Shown piece after piece: positions 36,230 through 49,000 of a stretch of 64,000 nt of DNA. The notes under the pieces are model-generated. The model worked only from the letters and a program-made list of their open reading frames with translations, was not told the origin of the DNA and ran no database searches. Every line of letters begins with the position of its first letter. Position 1 is the stretch's first letter. The position numbers were made by a program, and so were the translations under genes. Source of the stretch: Sarcocystis neurona (lineage: Eukaryota; Apicomplexa; Conoidasida; Eucoccidiorida; Sarcocystidae); NCBI GenBank assembly GCA_000727475.1, contig KL647292.1, positions 2,733,592 to 2,797,591 on the forward strand, in the 5' to 3' direction.

Positions 36230-39200
36230 ACTGCCGGGTCTACGTACCTGGCAGAGGTCGTCTCCTCCTCCCGAGCGGAATGTGCTGGATTCTCACCAAC
36301 TGCAGAGGTTTCAAACAGCCTTTGTGCGTCCTTCTTCGCCACAGAACGAAAACAATTTCTTCAGGAAACAACCGCTTATATGGAGCATCATCACGTTCAG
36401 GACATTTTGGATGACCTCTTAAAACAGGTCATCATTCATCGCCCGGATGATCCAATAAAGCACATGATCGTGCATTTGCAGAGACCTCCAAGCATCCGCA
36501 TAGTTGTGTTGGGTCCGCCGGTAAGGGCACGAACACTCGTGAACGACATTATATTGTTTCTGTAGACGCCCTGAAACGACGTACACGTCTACAACATTGG
36601 AAGTTGATTATATTGGTCAACAATGACACTCTCCTCAGCAAGCTGGACGCCTTCCGTGCATTTTGACACTTTGCGGAAGTTTGGTCCCCACGTGCGGGCA
36701 CACAAATACCTGAGAGCATGCACAACTCTACAGGAACTTTCGGCGAAATGTAGCGCCAGCAGACCGGAAACACGGCGTGCGCAAACAAAAAGCAATGAAG
36801 TAGACTGGTTTGACCGTAGCGTCACCACACCTTGCCATACGAATACGTGGAATTTTCGACGTGTATCATGCAGGGCAGCCAGAGGTCCGCGATATGCGAG
36901 AAACTGGCGAAGGACTACGGCCTTCTACATATTAATGCTGGGGAAGCAATCAGGGCTCACCTCAGGCGCACCAAACAGTATCACCTGCTGGCACAAGTAC
37001 AACCTGGAGGATTGGGTATGCTCGAATGTTTTCAGCAAAGTGTCATCGGTACTTTTACTACCACATAACTAGATGATTCGTATACATTCACCGTAACTGA
37101 ATAGGAGTTTACCAAACAGCGCACTAGGGTGTTCACGCATGTGGAGTTCACCCGCTTTGCGCTTGGTCGGTCTCCTTCGCGCGAAGGTGTACACGGTTGC
37201 ACAGCAAATGAACCGCCGCCACTTCGCGCCGAATGCAAATTCTCCTCTGGGGATGCTCTGTTTGTGACACGCACGACGAAATGAACCACGCAGACGCCAG
37301 CCTCCTTTAGGAGCTCACCAGTACTATCAGAGAAAATGACCTTTAAAGTGATGCCGCTGTTAGCAAGTTGAGGAGGGGTGAAATAGCAGTGGCTTGTCCA
37401 AGGACAATAGTAAATCATAAACAGATACTAGTCCTTCCTCCGCGGTTGCAAAAGGGTGAGTACAGCTCTTGTGCGAGAGTGCTTTATCTTGTCCGCTCAG
37501 TTCCCGATGAAGTTGCCATCCCCGCCGTGCTTCAGCAGCTGAACTCTCACTTGTATGACAGCTACATCCTCGACGGCTTTCCGAGGACCACCGTCCAGAC
37601 GATAGCTTTGCAGGTAAAAGGGATTGGCTGAAAAGGGATGGTCGTAGCTTATTTCTGTAGCGTGTCACGTTTTCGCATCAGAAATAGCAGTTTTCAAGTC
37701 ACAGCACCGTGGAGTAAGATTATCAGGGAGAACCGTGCGAAAAGACCATCTTGTCGACTACTGAACCAGATGGATGTTGTCCTAATACGATGTTTGCAAT
37801 CGAAACCCTGCAGCATTGTATCTTCTTCACAGCCAAACCGCACTCCCAAACAAACCTCAAATCTTATGAAGGAGCCGGTTTACGTGAACGCCCTCAAGAG
37901 TTAAACACCACCATTCTGGTTTACAGTTTGAAACTTCCGCTGCACAAGCCACATGATTCTTCCTGCGTTGTATGCACAGGAAAATCGGTTTTTCCCGGAT
38001 AAGCTGATCATCCTTGATGTGCCCTCGAATAAAATAGAAGCGTCACTTCTAATACGCAGATCCCCGCGGACACCGTTGTCTGATCAGTGCGAGACCTCTC
38101 CCAAGGCAGCGAAGTCCTGCCTCTTGACAACGTATGCTGAGTCCAAGCGCACGCCAAAAACAGAGGAGATCATAAGGATCTACCGGAGGTACGACTCGGT
38201 GTGGACATACATGTTTCTTCCAGCGTGTGAGCAACTACTAAATTGCCACGCTAATCAAAGCGGGGCTTCCTGACGTTGCTTGCATTAATGTTGTACGCCT
38301 GGTGGTCTACACGATGAAGTTTCCCTCCGTAGTCCAAGTCGCAAAGCGTGAAATTGACGTGTACAATTAACGGAGACACAAACGTGTACATGAATAAAGA
38401 GGAACGGAAGACGTGTACACACGTGTTTGGGCTATTCACCATTCTCCCTCTCGTCTTTGACGGAATCATATCTATCTAGTTCTGTGGAACTGCACCTTTG
38501 TGCCTGTTGCTCCACGTGTTTTGTTTCACGCTCCAAGCTACTTTGAAGCAAGTACGAGGACCAGCGCAGGATTGCGTTCATCTGCTCGGTGCGCAGCGTA
38601 TCGACAATAGACCAGGACGTTTGTTTTCACTGATGCGCAAGTATGAGGCATGACTTTTGCTTTTTAGACACATTCATGGGATAATGGAACAGTACAAGAG
38701 CACGTATCACATTGTTGACTGCGGAGGCGACATAAGTATTGCTATGCGGAAGGTCAAAGTAAGCAGAACGGACCGCCTGGAGACACTTTTCTCGACTGCT
38801 ACGAAGTGTGCGACGGGGAAGGAGAGACCGTAGCGACTATAATTTCAAAGAGATAATTCGATGCACGGAGTCGTAGAGGCTCGCGGCGACAGACACGATA
38901 ATGCTTCCCTAAGGTGGACAGGCAACTCGCAGGCGTACGTGTCCCAAATTCTGCTTTCTCAGCACGCCTTCTGCTTTGCAATGAATGCACTTCAGGCGCA
39001 CTGTGGCTTGTCGGATAACAAGCAGCTCCGGTCATATCCTCCTCGGATCTGCGTACGTCCATACGCCTGCCGTAGCAGCTCCAGACTGTGGTGAAAACCA
39101 GATTTGTTTGATTGTAGAACGCGCTGCTCTTCCATGAGACCAACACCGCTTGCGGCGTGAATAACAAGGTAGTCTTTAGGTGGTGACGAAACGCCTGGGC

Positions 39201-41867
39201 TGCGGCAACCTGCTGCATCTCTACCCGCTTGTTGCTGACAGCTTTTACCGTACAAGTGAGAATTTTTTTCGAAGAATTCAGTGTTGTATACTGACTGTGC
39301 ACGCGTGTGAGATCCCAGATTCTGGGACCACCTGCATCAGGCAAATCAACGCAGTGCGCGTCCCTCGCTGAATGGTATGGCGTAGTACACGTGGATGCCA
39401 TACAACTTCTTCGCTTCGCCGTAAGAATCAGCGTAGGATTCGAACGACGTACTCGCACAGCACTACTCTTTGTCTCAACAGCAACGTACTGTCTTCAGTC
39501 GCCACTTAATTGCCCGCAACTTCAGCTGGTTCCTCTAAACCAAGGCGGGCTCCCAGCGGTGTGGCAGTAGCGCGTTTCCTTCTGCGTGTCCGTGTGCGTT
39601 GCAGGCCACGCAGAGTCCTGCTGTACAAGCAGCTTGCAAAGAATATACAGAAAACGCTTCCGCTCTCTGTAAGTGTTCAGTCTACAGGCACACCTTTGCT
39701 TCTAAGGAAAGCATATGTAGTCAGTACGCAGTTTTGATCCTACGTTACGTCAGTGCTTAGCTACTAACGTGCTGCTCCACGCATTCCGGGATATGGAGGT
39801 AAATCCAGAAAGACTCAAAAACGATATCGTCACCGCCTAGTTCGTCGTCAGAACCAGTTGTTCCTCTGAGGTTCGCATTAAATTGTGCTCCAACTTCGGT
39901 TTCCTGTCTAGCCCAAATTACCTGTACAGGGCCAATTGTCTCAGGTGTTAAATATAGAGCGTTGTAAGACTCTTTTAATTGTGCGAAGAAGCTGAACGCC
40001 AGGTGCTCTCTGTGGACTTTATTCAGTGCCCCAGGACGTCGTTCTGCCCCTTGTTCTACGACGACTGCAGCAGCCTGACTGCATGCGAAAAGGGTGGGTC
40101 CTCGAATCTTTCCCAGAGACCGCGGATCAAGCCGAATGCCTGCGTGAAGCCGGCTTCACTCCCACGCAAGTTATTTACTTCGAAGTTGAGACTGTAAGGA
40201 GGAAAAATGAGACTGTACAGCAGCATCTGCAGATGTGCCGGTCTCACTCTCACGGAAGTTACTTTAAAATTGAAAGTGTATGGAAAAAGTGAAGTTGTGC
40301 ACCAGCATCTGCGAATGTGCCGGCTTCACTCCCACCCAAGTTACTTTCTTCGAAGTTGAAAGTGTAAGAAAAATTATGAGCTTGTACATCAGCACCTGCA
40401 CGTGTGTCATAACCAACGTCTACGCTAGAACTTTTCGTCCTACCACGGCGTACGCAAGAGAGGTAATAAGGCCATGCGTACAAGGGCGGCTGAGTCCACA
40501 GGATGGGCAACCTGATGGATGGATGCTTGCACTCTGATATCTGGTAGCCTCGTCTTTCCCGTTGACATTGAGATGCAAGCACCGGAGTATTCATTTCCTA
40601 GTTGTGCAGCGTATTCCACAGGGTCTTTCTGCTCGTACGTGGAAAATGTCACGCTTCGGGTGCGTCCAGAAACTCAAACGTACGCCGTGCAGCAGCACCG
40701 CTCTGAAGACAAACGTGCTATGTAGCCAGATTAACCGAAAGCACCTTTTTTCTTCGCTTACGCGTAGAAGGAGCTATCCTTGCTTCGGTTGTTATAATGT
40801 ATCTTGCAGTCAACCCAGAGAGGCCGCGTCGCACACCGCCAATATGACTCTGTCACGGGCAAGGTAAGCAAAGTTGCATTCAGGAAATGACGAGACGGGC
40901 ACGCTTGTGCACGGACTCACGGAACGACTCTCCTCTGTAAGCGGATCGCCGAAACTACTGTAGCTCTGAGACGAAAGCTCATGTTCAGAAAAAAAAAGTC
41001 CACTCCTCGAAAGGAAATCCCGTCGAGCTGACGGCCCCGCGGCTCAGCGGACTTGGTCTGCGGCTTCGAACGTTGTGGTATTTGTAGGTTTACTACGAGC
41101 CAGTGAAAGATGCCGAGGTTCTACAGCGGCTGCAGCGATCCAAATTTGACGATACGGAGTCTATAGCAAAAAAGTAATGCACCTGCTCTTGTTCCGGACA
41201 CTGCATAGTTGTGGCTAACATGTCCGTACCTGAGTTTCAGTTCCCTGTGGTCTTCACATGTGCGTCGAAACACCTGGAGCTTACAAAGCTCGACAGGGTA
41301 CGCACTAAGCGCGTCTGAAGTACGAAAAGCGGTTTGCAGTCAGATTCAGATTCGCTGTCGGATCTCCTCTGCCAAGGAACATCAAAAATCATTTTCACTA
41401 GTAGGCAAGGTCGTTAGACCTTGCTGGCTCCTGCAGGTTCTTGGTGTTCTGCTTTTCCTCGATTGATTTAGTTGAATAGCACGGGTTCCGTGCTGTCCCC
41501 CTTTCCTGCTCACCGTCTTCGCAGAACCATGGCTATTCAAGAACAAAAAGAAAGTTTGAAGAAAGTTCTACCAAATGGTTTAACGACTCTTAGGTACATC
41601 AGATTTCTCCTCACCGAAAGCAGTTTCAAACACATATCTACAAAGTAAACGTGGCACAATAGCTGTTTTGACCATCGGGAGGCTACGTGGAGGGAAGAAG
41701 AGCTCAAACGGTTCGAGTTTCCCAGATCACAACATATCCTGAACCTCAATATGCTCTCTCTGGCGCTAGGTCAACGGTGTTGCGTTTTTTGCGTAATCTT
41801 CAGCTCGAACGACATTCACTCTCCCCAGCACGTATTCGACCGAATCCTTGAACACGTCGAGCGGTAA
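36197..41867 (+). CDS. Adenylate kinase 8-type protein with two kinase domains
   Basis: Thirteen exons give 513 residues in continuous phase: 36197-36520, 36874-37015, 37501-37613, 37980-38188, 38668-38758, 38996-39052, 39319-39420, 39605-39668, 40027-40193, 40810-40863, 41088-41173, 41525-41593 and 41804-41867. This is close to the length of animal AK8, a cilium/flagellum-associated nucleoside kinase (ATP + AMP to 2 ADP). Residues 62-97 resemble the DPY30/RIIa-like docking helix (VQDILDDLLKQVIIHRPDDP). Domain 1 has GPPGSQRS instead of a normal P-loop, then VPDEV and YILDGFPRT. Domain 2 has an intact P-loop, GPPASGKSTQ, then PQDVVLPLVLRRLQQPDC, ESFPETADQAECLREAGF, YDSVTGKVYYEP and a C-terminal HSPQHVFDRILEHVER. 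ATG 36197 directly follows an in-frame TAG; ATG 36380, just before the docking helix, is also possible. Expression in flagellated microgametes is inference. Confidence 0.88.
40149..40375 (+). repeat. Three copies of an exon end with its splice donor
   Basis: The last 45 bases of AK8 exon 9 plus its donor recur twice downstream, inside intron 9. Copies start at 40149, 40237 and 40319 (periods 88 and 82). Each reads like GCCGGCTTCACTCCCAC, then AAGTTA, and ends in GAGACTGTAAGG, GAAAGTGTATGG or GAAAGTGTAAGA. Copies 2 and 3 are also preceded by CAGCATCTGC. The first copy is the one whose phase fits exon 10. Confidence 0.9.
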
Positions 41868-42810
41868 GGGGAAACGTTGGGGATTCTCGAACAAGGCGGC
41901 ACTACGTGTCTAGTTTTGGTGAAGAATCTCACCATGCGCGCCGAGAAGCTTTTCTTTCACATATTGGCATCCACCCCATAAAGTCCTCGTAGTATCTTTC
42001 CGTGTGCGTCGCAGAACCTTGTAAACTGGGAACTACATGCAAGCGACCGGTTTCCGCATCGTGCAGGCGGCACGCCAAGGCAGATGTAGACCGCGTTCTG
42101 GAGATTGCCTTCTGTGCACTGAGTACTCTGGACACATTTGCTGATACCATGCCAACAACAGGCAGCGCCCTGAACGACGATGACAAATGATTCTTGATCC
42201 TATGTGCACTCGTATTATTTTCTCTGGTGGCAAACCTGACACGATGTTGGTCTGCTAAAACGAGTGCTTCAGCTTGTGCAGGATGCTGAGATCTTTTAAA
42301 AATCTGATTTTTATTGCCACAGTGCGCGGGCGCAGAATGTTGCACGTTTCCGTCTTTCCACTCTACCACTGCAGTCGTTTTGTTCCTCAAGCGTCCCTGC
42401 AAGACGACCAGACGGAGAAACGGGGACAACCGCAATCCTCTCATTCGGCGCCACAATGTGAGAACACCGGACTAGACCACTGCAGTTTGGACCTAGAAAT
42501 CGTTTCATGCCCCAAGCGCCAGAAGCGACATATATATACCTTTGATTACAGATTCACAAGGATGCCCGTTGGACCGTTTTGAACTCTAAAGACTGAGCGG
42601 TGCTTACGGGCGTCCACTGTGGCTACTCTTTTATGCGGTAAAGCACGCCACTCAAAAAGTCTGCGGTGACGCCCTCGGCAACAGTATAAACACTATGTAT
42701 GCGTCGTCACGCGTGATTCGGTAGGAACGCCATTACGAGAAAACGATTAGCCCTCTTCTCGGGCATGCGTGAGTATGTCACGAGGCAAAGCTTTTTTTGA
42801 AAAGCCTCTG
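41868..42810. other. Convergent intergenic region
   Basis: This lies between the AK8 stop (+) and the BAP31-like stop (-). A minus-strand frame is open for about 175 codons (42456-41929) but starts at a non-ATG codon and resembles nothing I know, so I do not call it a gene. It could be 3' UTR of AK8. Confidence 0.4.
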
Positions 42811-43497
42811 TCACAGCTGTCCCTGGGCCGTTTCTCTGGGAGTTGAGAAGGCCGCAGAGGCTGCCGACACTCGTGCGGTCTTATTCTTTTCAGGGGTGGA
42901 GGGAGCAACCGTCTCCGCCTCCTCAACCATCTTCTTTGTGTCGTCAATTTCCGCCAAAATTCTTTGTTTCTGCCTCTCCAGCTGCCGCAGCTGGACGTCA
43001 TATCGGGACAGAAGCGCTGTCACGCGCCACACCAGCATCCACATGGTAAAACTGAGCAGCGACAGCCACCAGTTCCGCTCGTGACGGAGTTTGTACGCCA
43101 TGCAGTGCAAACCTGCGTCTCCAGTTGTCATAGCGGCTGCTGCAGCTTGGGCTGCAGCAGCGGACGCAGCAGCAGCTATGGGGTCACGCTGCGCAGTGGT
43201 CTCATCAAGGCCTAAGTTTCGCACCACTGGTGAGCGGCCGCTGCTTCCACAGTACTGAGCGTATCCTGGCGATGTATATATACGCATCAGGACAACGTGT
43301 TCCCGAGCGAAAAATCCAAGCGAAAGGAGGAGGACGAGAGAAACAAGTCGCAAACTGACGACTCCGAACTGCACTCTTTGCTGGCACACCCGATTCGTGA
43401 CGGAGTTTAGATAACGGGAGCCCGCCAAACACGACACAAGAAGAATCCCACCGAGTGGGAGGAAAAGGTAGCATTGCAAAAACGTAACAACCTGCAT
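42811..43497 (-). CDS. BAP31/BAP29-like ER membrane protein
   Basis: A 228-residue single-exon frame. It begins with a hydrophobic segment at the extreme N-terminus (MQVVTFLQCYLFLPLGGILL), has a second at residues about 45-70 (VSLRLVSLVLLLSLGFF) and a third at about 140-165. The third follows HERNWWLSLLSFTMWMLVWR and runs directly into a charged coiled coil (LERQKQRILAEIDDTKKMVE). This order, with an R-N-W/Y-L motif before the third segment and a cytosolic coil, is the layout of B-cell receptor-associated protein 31 (BAP31), an ER export and quality-control chaperone. The loop between segments 2 and 3 has an Ala-rich insert absent from animal BAP31. ATG 43497 was chosen because it starts the first membrane segment; the 17 codons above it contain no ATG. 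I see no C-terminal KKXX signal. It is divergent from EF-Ts and convergent with AK8. Confidence 0.65.
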   Translation of the reverse strand: MQVVTFLQCYLFLPLGGILLVSCLAGSRYLNSVTNRVCQQRVQFGVVSLRLVSLVLLLSLGFFAREHVVLMRIYTSPGYAQYCGSSGRSPVVRNLGLDETTAQRDPIAAAASAAAAQAAAAAMTTGDAGLHCMAYKLRHERNWWLSLLSFTMWMLVWRVTALLSRYDVQLRQLERQKQRILAEIDDTKKMVEEAETVAPSTPEKNKTARVSAASAAFSTPRETAQGQL

Positions 43498-46034
43498 GTT
43501 GCCCCCAAAGCGGGTGCAGGTGGTCCCATCAGGGTCTCCGCTCAGCACAGCAAACGGGCCGCACGGTCCTCCGAGTGTAGCACAGCAGGTAGCTTCAGCA
43601 AAAACAACAGCACCAGGAGAATACCTGCGTCCCCACCGTCCCGCCTCTTCACTGTTGCCTTGTTTTGCCCTTCCTCATTCACGTCGCGACGGAGTACGAA
43701 AAATTATTTGCTGGTAAAGGTTAAATCTGTGCATCAGCAGTAGGGTCCCCGTGTTGCCGGGTTAACCCGTTCACACATACAAAAGTGGTTCGACTGCTAC
43801 GAGTGAAGCACACCACAGAAAAGTCCATGAGACCCTGACAGGTGGTTGCACGAAAGCAGACAGGCGAGTGAGTACTGACGGACACCACGATGCAAGGATT
43901 GGGGACTACTTTTAACGTCACTCTGCTTGCATGCCTAGCTGGCTTTCTGTCGCGCGGAATGTGCGTGTTTTCGTGGCGAGAAGAGCAACAGAGTCAAGGA
44001 AGACTCCACGTGTCGCTAGCTGTGGTGGTGTGTTCCACAACATGCGAGCAGTGAGCTGGGCATACCGTGGTGTGCAATCTGCATGAGGCGCAGTTCAAGT
44101 GGCTACCGGCTTAAAAGTGAAGCGGAAGCCGCGCGAATGAGGCGTCACGAAGAGCAGACACAGAAAACGGTCAATTCACTGTGAAGCAGGATCACGTTCC
44201 GGCAGTGTCACAGCCATTATCCACTCTAGAGTGCGCACGCTACGATTAGCAGTGTGTTTGCGAGGTGACTTCGATGCCTCCTCTACGTAGATACGAGGCG
44301 GGAAATGTATACATGATTACCAGAGGGGAAGCAAAAGGCAGTTTGTGCAGGTGCGCGGACTTTCCAGCTGCAGGCAGTTGCGCTTCCGCCTAGGCGCAGC
44401 TGTCGGCCACTCCTCCTCATGCCGCACGCTACGCTGTCAGGGAATGGAAGCGCCGTTTCGGGGACCCTGCTGGCTCCAATTTGACCCTTACGCAGGACGA
44501 GAACTATAGTTGTACGAAGATGAAGAAGAATTTTGCACGGTGAATGTCGTCGGTGATATTAGGGTGGCCTGATAAGAAACCGACCTTCACGCGACGAAGA
44601 GCTGTGTGCTGGCGCAAAAGCAGTTTAGAGCTGCTGCATGCGTCCGCATCTGCATGAAGTAGACATAAGGACACAAATACGTGTGAACGCAGATGCATTC
44701 GTTTGCGCAGTTGCTGCAAAGTCGTGCTCAGAACGTCGCCAACTTCCTTATCGCCACGTCAGGCAACACGTCAGTATTTGGTGACACTTCGTCTCACCGT
44801 GAGTCATCTTGCGGCACACAAGCTTTCGTGACCTTTTTTCTGTGTGTTGATCAAACACTGTTCTGTCACACCTTTTCGGTCTGTCACGTCTTTCCGGTCT
44901 GTCAACTATTTTCTGTCGTTCACTTCTTCTCTTTCATAAGCGAAATGATAAGTGTTCATACAGAATCGTGCCCCGTACTGCCGACGTTCATATGGCCCTC
45001 AGTCTTCTTCGTTGAACACTATTCCCACCTGACGGTGCAAGGAGACAGGATCCGAGATCCTTGGGGTCGCACACATGTATCGCCTTACGACTAACCTTCA
45101 TTTTCCAAACCGACTACATCCTCTTCAGGAGGTTTCTGCCCCCGCAACTGCGCATTTGCGGCGATGCCAACATGCGCCCGGTTGGACGGAACGGAGGACA
45201 CGAGTGCCGTTCCGCGCAAAATCGATCAGACGAGATCAGTGCAGCACCTTCACTTCATTTGCTAATAGAAGTGGGCAGAGAAGAATTCAGGAGCTTCGGA
45301 CCTCTGACACGCCCGACATATTGCAATAATTTTTGTTAGAGTTGGCTACCTTTTCGCCGAGCTCATGCACGTGCAGTGATCCGGTCGGGGGCAATCTGTG
45401 GCCCGACGCGAGACACCGACGCATATGTGTCGACTTGATTAGTCTACCCGGGTATATATTGTGCGCTCTTACTCGTGCATACGCGTGCATGTACGTAGGG
45501 GTATCTCTGCGCAGCTTCATATGTGCTTTTCTCACGCTCCTGTGCATGTCTACCTTCGCTTCTACCTGTTGCGTGCGGAGAGCTGCATTATCCTGGAGTC
45601 TCCCCCTTTTATACTACATCAGGCGTTATAATTCGCCATTTTTGCCTTCAAAAGTAGACACATCAAAGTTGTCTCTGTGACGTTAGCTGCTCAACCCCGG
45701 AGTTTGCCCATCTTATGCCACATGACGCGCTGAGACTCGCCGTGTCCCTCTCCGGCGCCGCAGAACAACGTTGTTTCCATTAGGTTTTGCAGTCCTGCTG
45801 TGGGTGAAGGTGCTCGTTGCTCGTCAGTGAGACCGCCCCCCCTTTGTGACGCACCAGGTGGGGTTTCTGTGTAAATAGGGGATCTGCAACACGTCCGAGT
45901 TCCCTGCAGTCTGGAAAATTCAACCTGCGCCTGCGCTGCTCTTCTTTGGAGCCGTCGACCGCATTCCTGTGACTACGGAATGCGCCCGACCACGCGTCGG
46001 AGCCCGGCCGTCGTGCTTCTTCACCCGTAAGACT
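43498..46034. other. Divergent intergenic region
   Basis: About 2.5 kb lies between the BAP31-like start (-) and the EF-Ts start (+), so it should hold both promoters. No convincing coding exon was seen. Near 44.85-44.94 kb three degenerate copies of a 20-base unit built on GTCTGTCA follow one another. No TATA-type element could be assigned. Confidence 0.45.
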
Positions 46035-49000
46035 ATGCTGTCGTTTGCAGTCCTGTGGTCTGTCTACTTGGCGTTCCCGTCAACCAGCCTCATAATCGTA
46101 GGCGTACGTGGCTTGCTTCTCACCCGCCTGGCTTCGGCGGTCCGTCTACGAATGACCAATAGTGTTGACGAAGTATGTCCAGCAATGCGCATGCAGGGCA
46201 CTGCAGCACCCTGGTTGACTGTCTCCATCGTTCAATGGCGGAAACAACGTAGCGGCAGCAGACGACAACTGCTGCTGCATCTAGCTGTTATTTCTTCTCT
46301 GTGTTGTGTTGAGACCGCGAATGCATCTCCAGCATTTCTTACGATCAGCTCTTTCAGTGTCTCTCACAAAGAGCTGACGCCATACCATGCAGGTGTACCG
46401 CGTTGTAGATTTTCCACATGGCGCAAATTATTTTTCAGTCTTCCTGTTGCAGCTTCGCCCTTCGCAGCTAATAAGTTCAACCGCAATTATGCCATTTCGG
46501 TTACAAAGAGGTGGCGTACACCTATGTTTGCTGCACCGGATCCAAGCACCCGGGCCCAGGTGAAGAACTCTGTTTGTTTGACAAGTGGTGTGGAAGGCCA
46601 CATCAGCCGTTTCAACGCCAAGAATATTAAGTACCAGTTTGAGTCTTTCTCACATGCATATCACCGGTGTCGCAGCAGGGACGCCGTCTCAGCTGACTTG
46701 GGTGCTTACACGCAGCTTCCCGGCAGCCGCCTTTTCTCCAGCTTTACAGAGAAAATTGCTCTAACTCCTCCCTGCAGGGTGAGCCGGGAGTGTGCACATC
46801 TTGAATCTGCTGTTTGGCCTGGTGTCCGACGTGTACTTGGTTCGGCTATAACAGCTACTGCACAGACTGGGCCAGAAACTCTGGAGAAAGATGCTCCTCT
46901 TCTTGGAGCGTTGAAGCGTCTGCGAAGTGTCACTGGTTGTAGCATTGTCGCCTGCAAAGAGGCACTGGAGTCTTCCAAGGGTGATATTCACGCTGCAATT
47001 GACTGGCTCCGCCGCAAGGGGCTGGCTGTAACGGGGGGAGCGGCAGCGAACGCCTCAAGCATCCAACAGCGCCAGCAGACCGAAGGCGTGATAGCAATAG
47101 CTTCGTGGCGCGCTTCCCCAAATCATGAAACACGCAGCAGCCGGCAAAAGCACGGAGGAAACGAGGCGGCCGCAGGCCCCAGCAGCACTAGAACGCACGA
47201 GGGAGAGGTGGCTTTGAAACTGTCATGTTCCACGGATTTCGTGGCGCGGAACACAAGAATCACGCAATTTGCGCGACGCGCTGCTGTCCTCCTTGCTAAC
47301 CACTTGCAACGAGTAGGCCTCCAGAAAATGTTGGTAACCCGTACCGCAGCAACAGCGCTTTCAGAGGATCTAGATGAAAGGCGTGCTGGCAGTGTTCTGC
47401 AGCCTCTCTCAGAATCACTACTTGACCCTACACAACGTACCGGCGAAATTGTCGTCCTTCAAGGCGCCCCGCTGGTAGAGAAACTGCTGAATTTGCCTTG
47501 GAGCTCGGGAGAAGAAGCATCAGGAGGCGCTAATGACGCTGCCACTGCGGAGAAAGCGCTGTTCAGAGCAGGCAACTTCTTCCAAGAGCAGCAACAACTA
47601 GCAGGGGCAAGCACACAGCAAAAGAAGCGCCAACCAGTACAGATGTCAGAGAAGGAAGAACGGATGGCGCAGGAGCATACAAAGCGTGAACAGCTTGCGA
47701 CAAAGGGCGCAGTGAGTAAACCCGCACTCAAACAAACGCAGTCTACCATTGGAGAAGAATTACAATACCTCAGCAGCATAGTGAAGGAACCGTTGAGCAT
47801 CTCTGACGCTGTGGCGATAGAGGCACCTGTGGACTCAGGCGTCGTAGCGTCATATGTACACGGGATTATAGACAAACAAGTGGGGACGCTCGCCGTGCTG
47901 GCGGCATTGGCAGTTGATCACGAAAAGGACGGTGGAGCACAAACGAATCAACAACCAACTAGGCGCTCACCGCCGGCTACGGTGGAAGCGCTGCAGGGCA
48001 GACGTAGCTCACAGGTGCTTCACTCGGAGCAGCAGCAAATCCAGCGGCAGGAGACGTGGCAGAAGCATCGTAAGGGAAATAGCCAGAGAACATCGGAAAC
48101 TTCCCCCCCCCAGCAACGACTGGCCGAACAAGACGCTCCGCAGCAGAGGACAGAAGTTCCATCCAGGTCGGCGACCAGCTGTGGGCTCAGGGAGCGACTG
48201 CGTACTCTCGCAGAGAGTATTTGCATGCAAATTGCCGCGGGGAGACCAGTTGCAGTGGTGAGCTACTCAATGAAGGGCACACAACATTGTGATGCTGTAC
48301 CACACGTTCTTGAGTCTCGATTTCGTATTTTCCGAAGCCGCCGGGCCGTTTAGTGATCAAGATTAGCTCGAGCCCTAATACCAGCGAATAAGTCCTCCTA
48401 AGTTATCTGTGGCTTTCGCAAGCATTACCTGGAAGAACGGAGTCCTTTCTGTGAAAGCGAGATGCACGTTTCATTACTAGTGGATCTACTGTGCAGATTG
48501 AACTGCTACCAATGCTGAACTTGTTCGGTGCAGGATGAACGTTCACTGGGCCGTGACTTGCTCGAGCGCGAGGAACACATTTTCCGCGCACAAGCGGAGG
48601 CTACGGGGAAGCCCTCTGCCACTGTCGACCGAATGGTGACAGGAAAAGTGAAAAAGTGGCTGAAAGAAGTCTTACTATTGAGGCAGGTGAGTAAGCACCA
48701 CTATGACCTACAGTCGTGTCGTGGTGTGAGGAACTTAGATTGAAGGGATTCAGGTGTGCGTGGATGTACACGAGATTCGTGCACGAGCGAGCCCGACTGA
48801 CTGCACACACGAGACAAGCACAAGAGAGTTACGTCCGATGGTTGGTTGGGGCGTAGAGGGCAAGTGGAGGCTGAATTCTCTTTCCTCACGGTAAGTGTGA
48901 TGAAGGCGGTTTTCCTGCGCCCTGCTGATGGGAGCGTGAAAAAGTAGTCATTCTCGACTCGTATCTGGCCACCGTTTCTGTTTTGTCAGTCGCACGCAAT

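Noticed and set aside
35817..36422. Plus-strand frame of 201 codons upstream of AK8
   Set aside because: The opposite strand reads as an IPT-like exon with a real ATG (36229), and AK8 uses a different frame from 36197. I prefer the minus-strand reading but cannot exclude this one.
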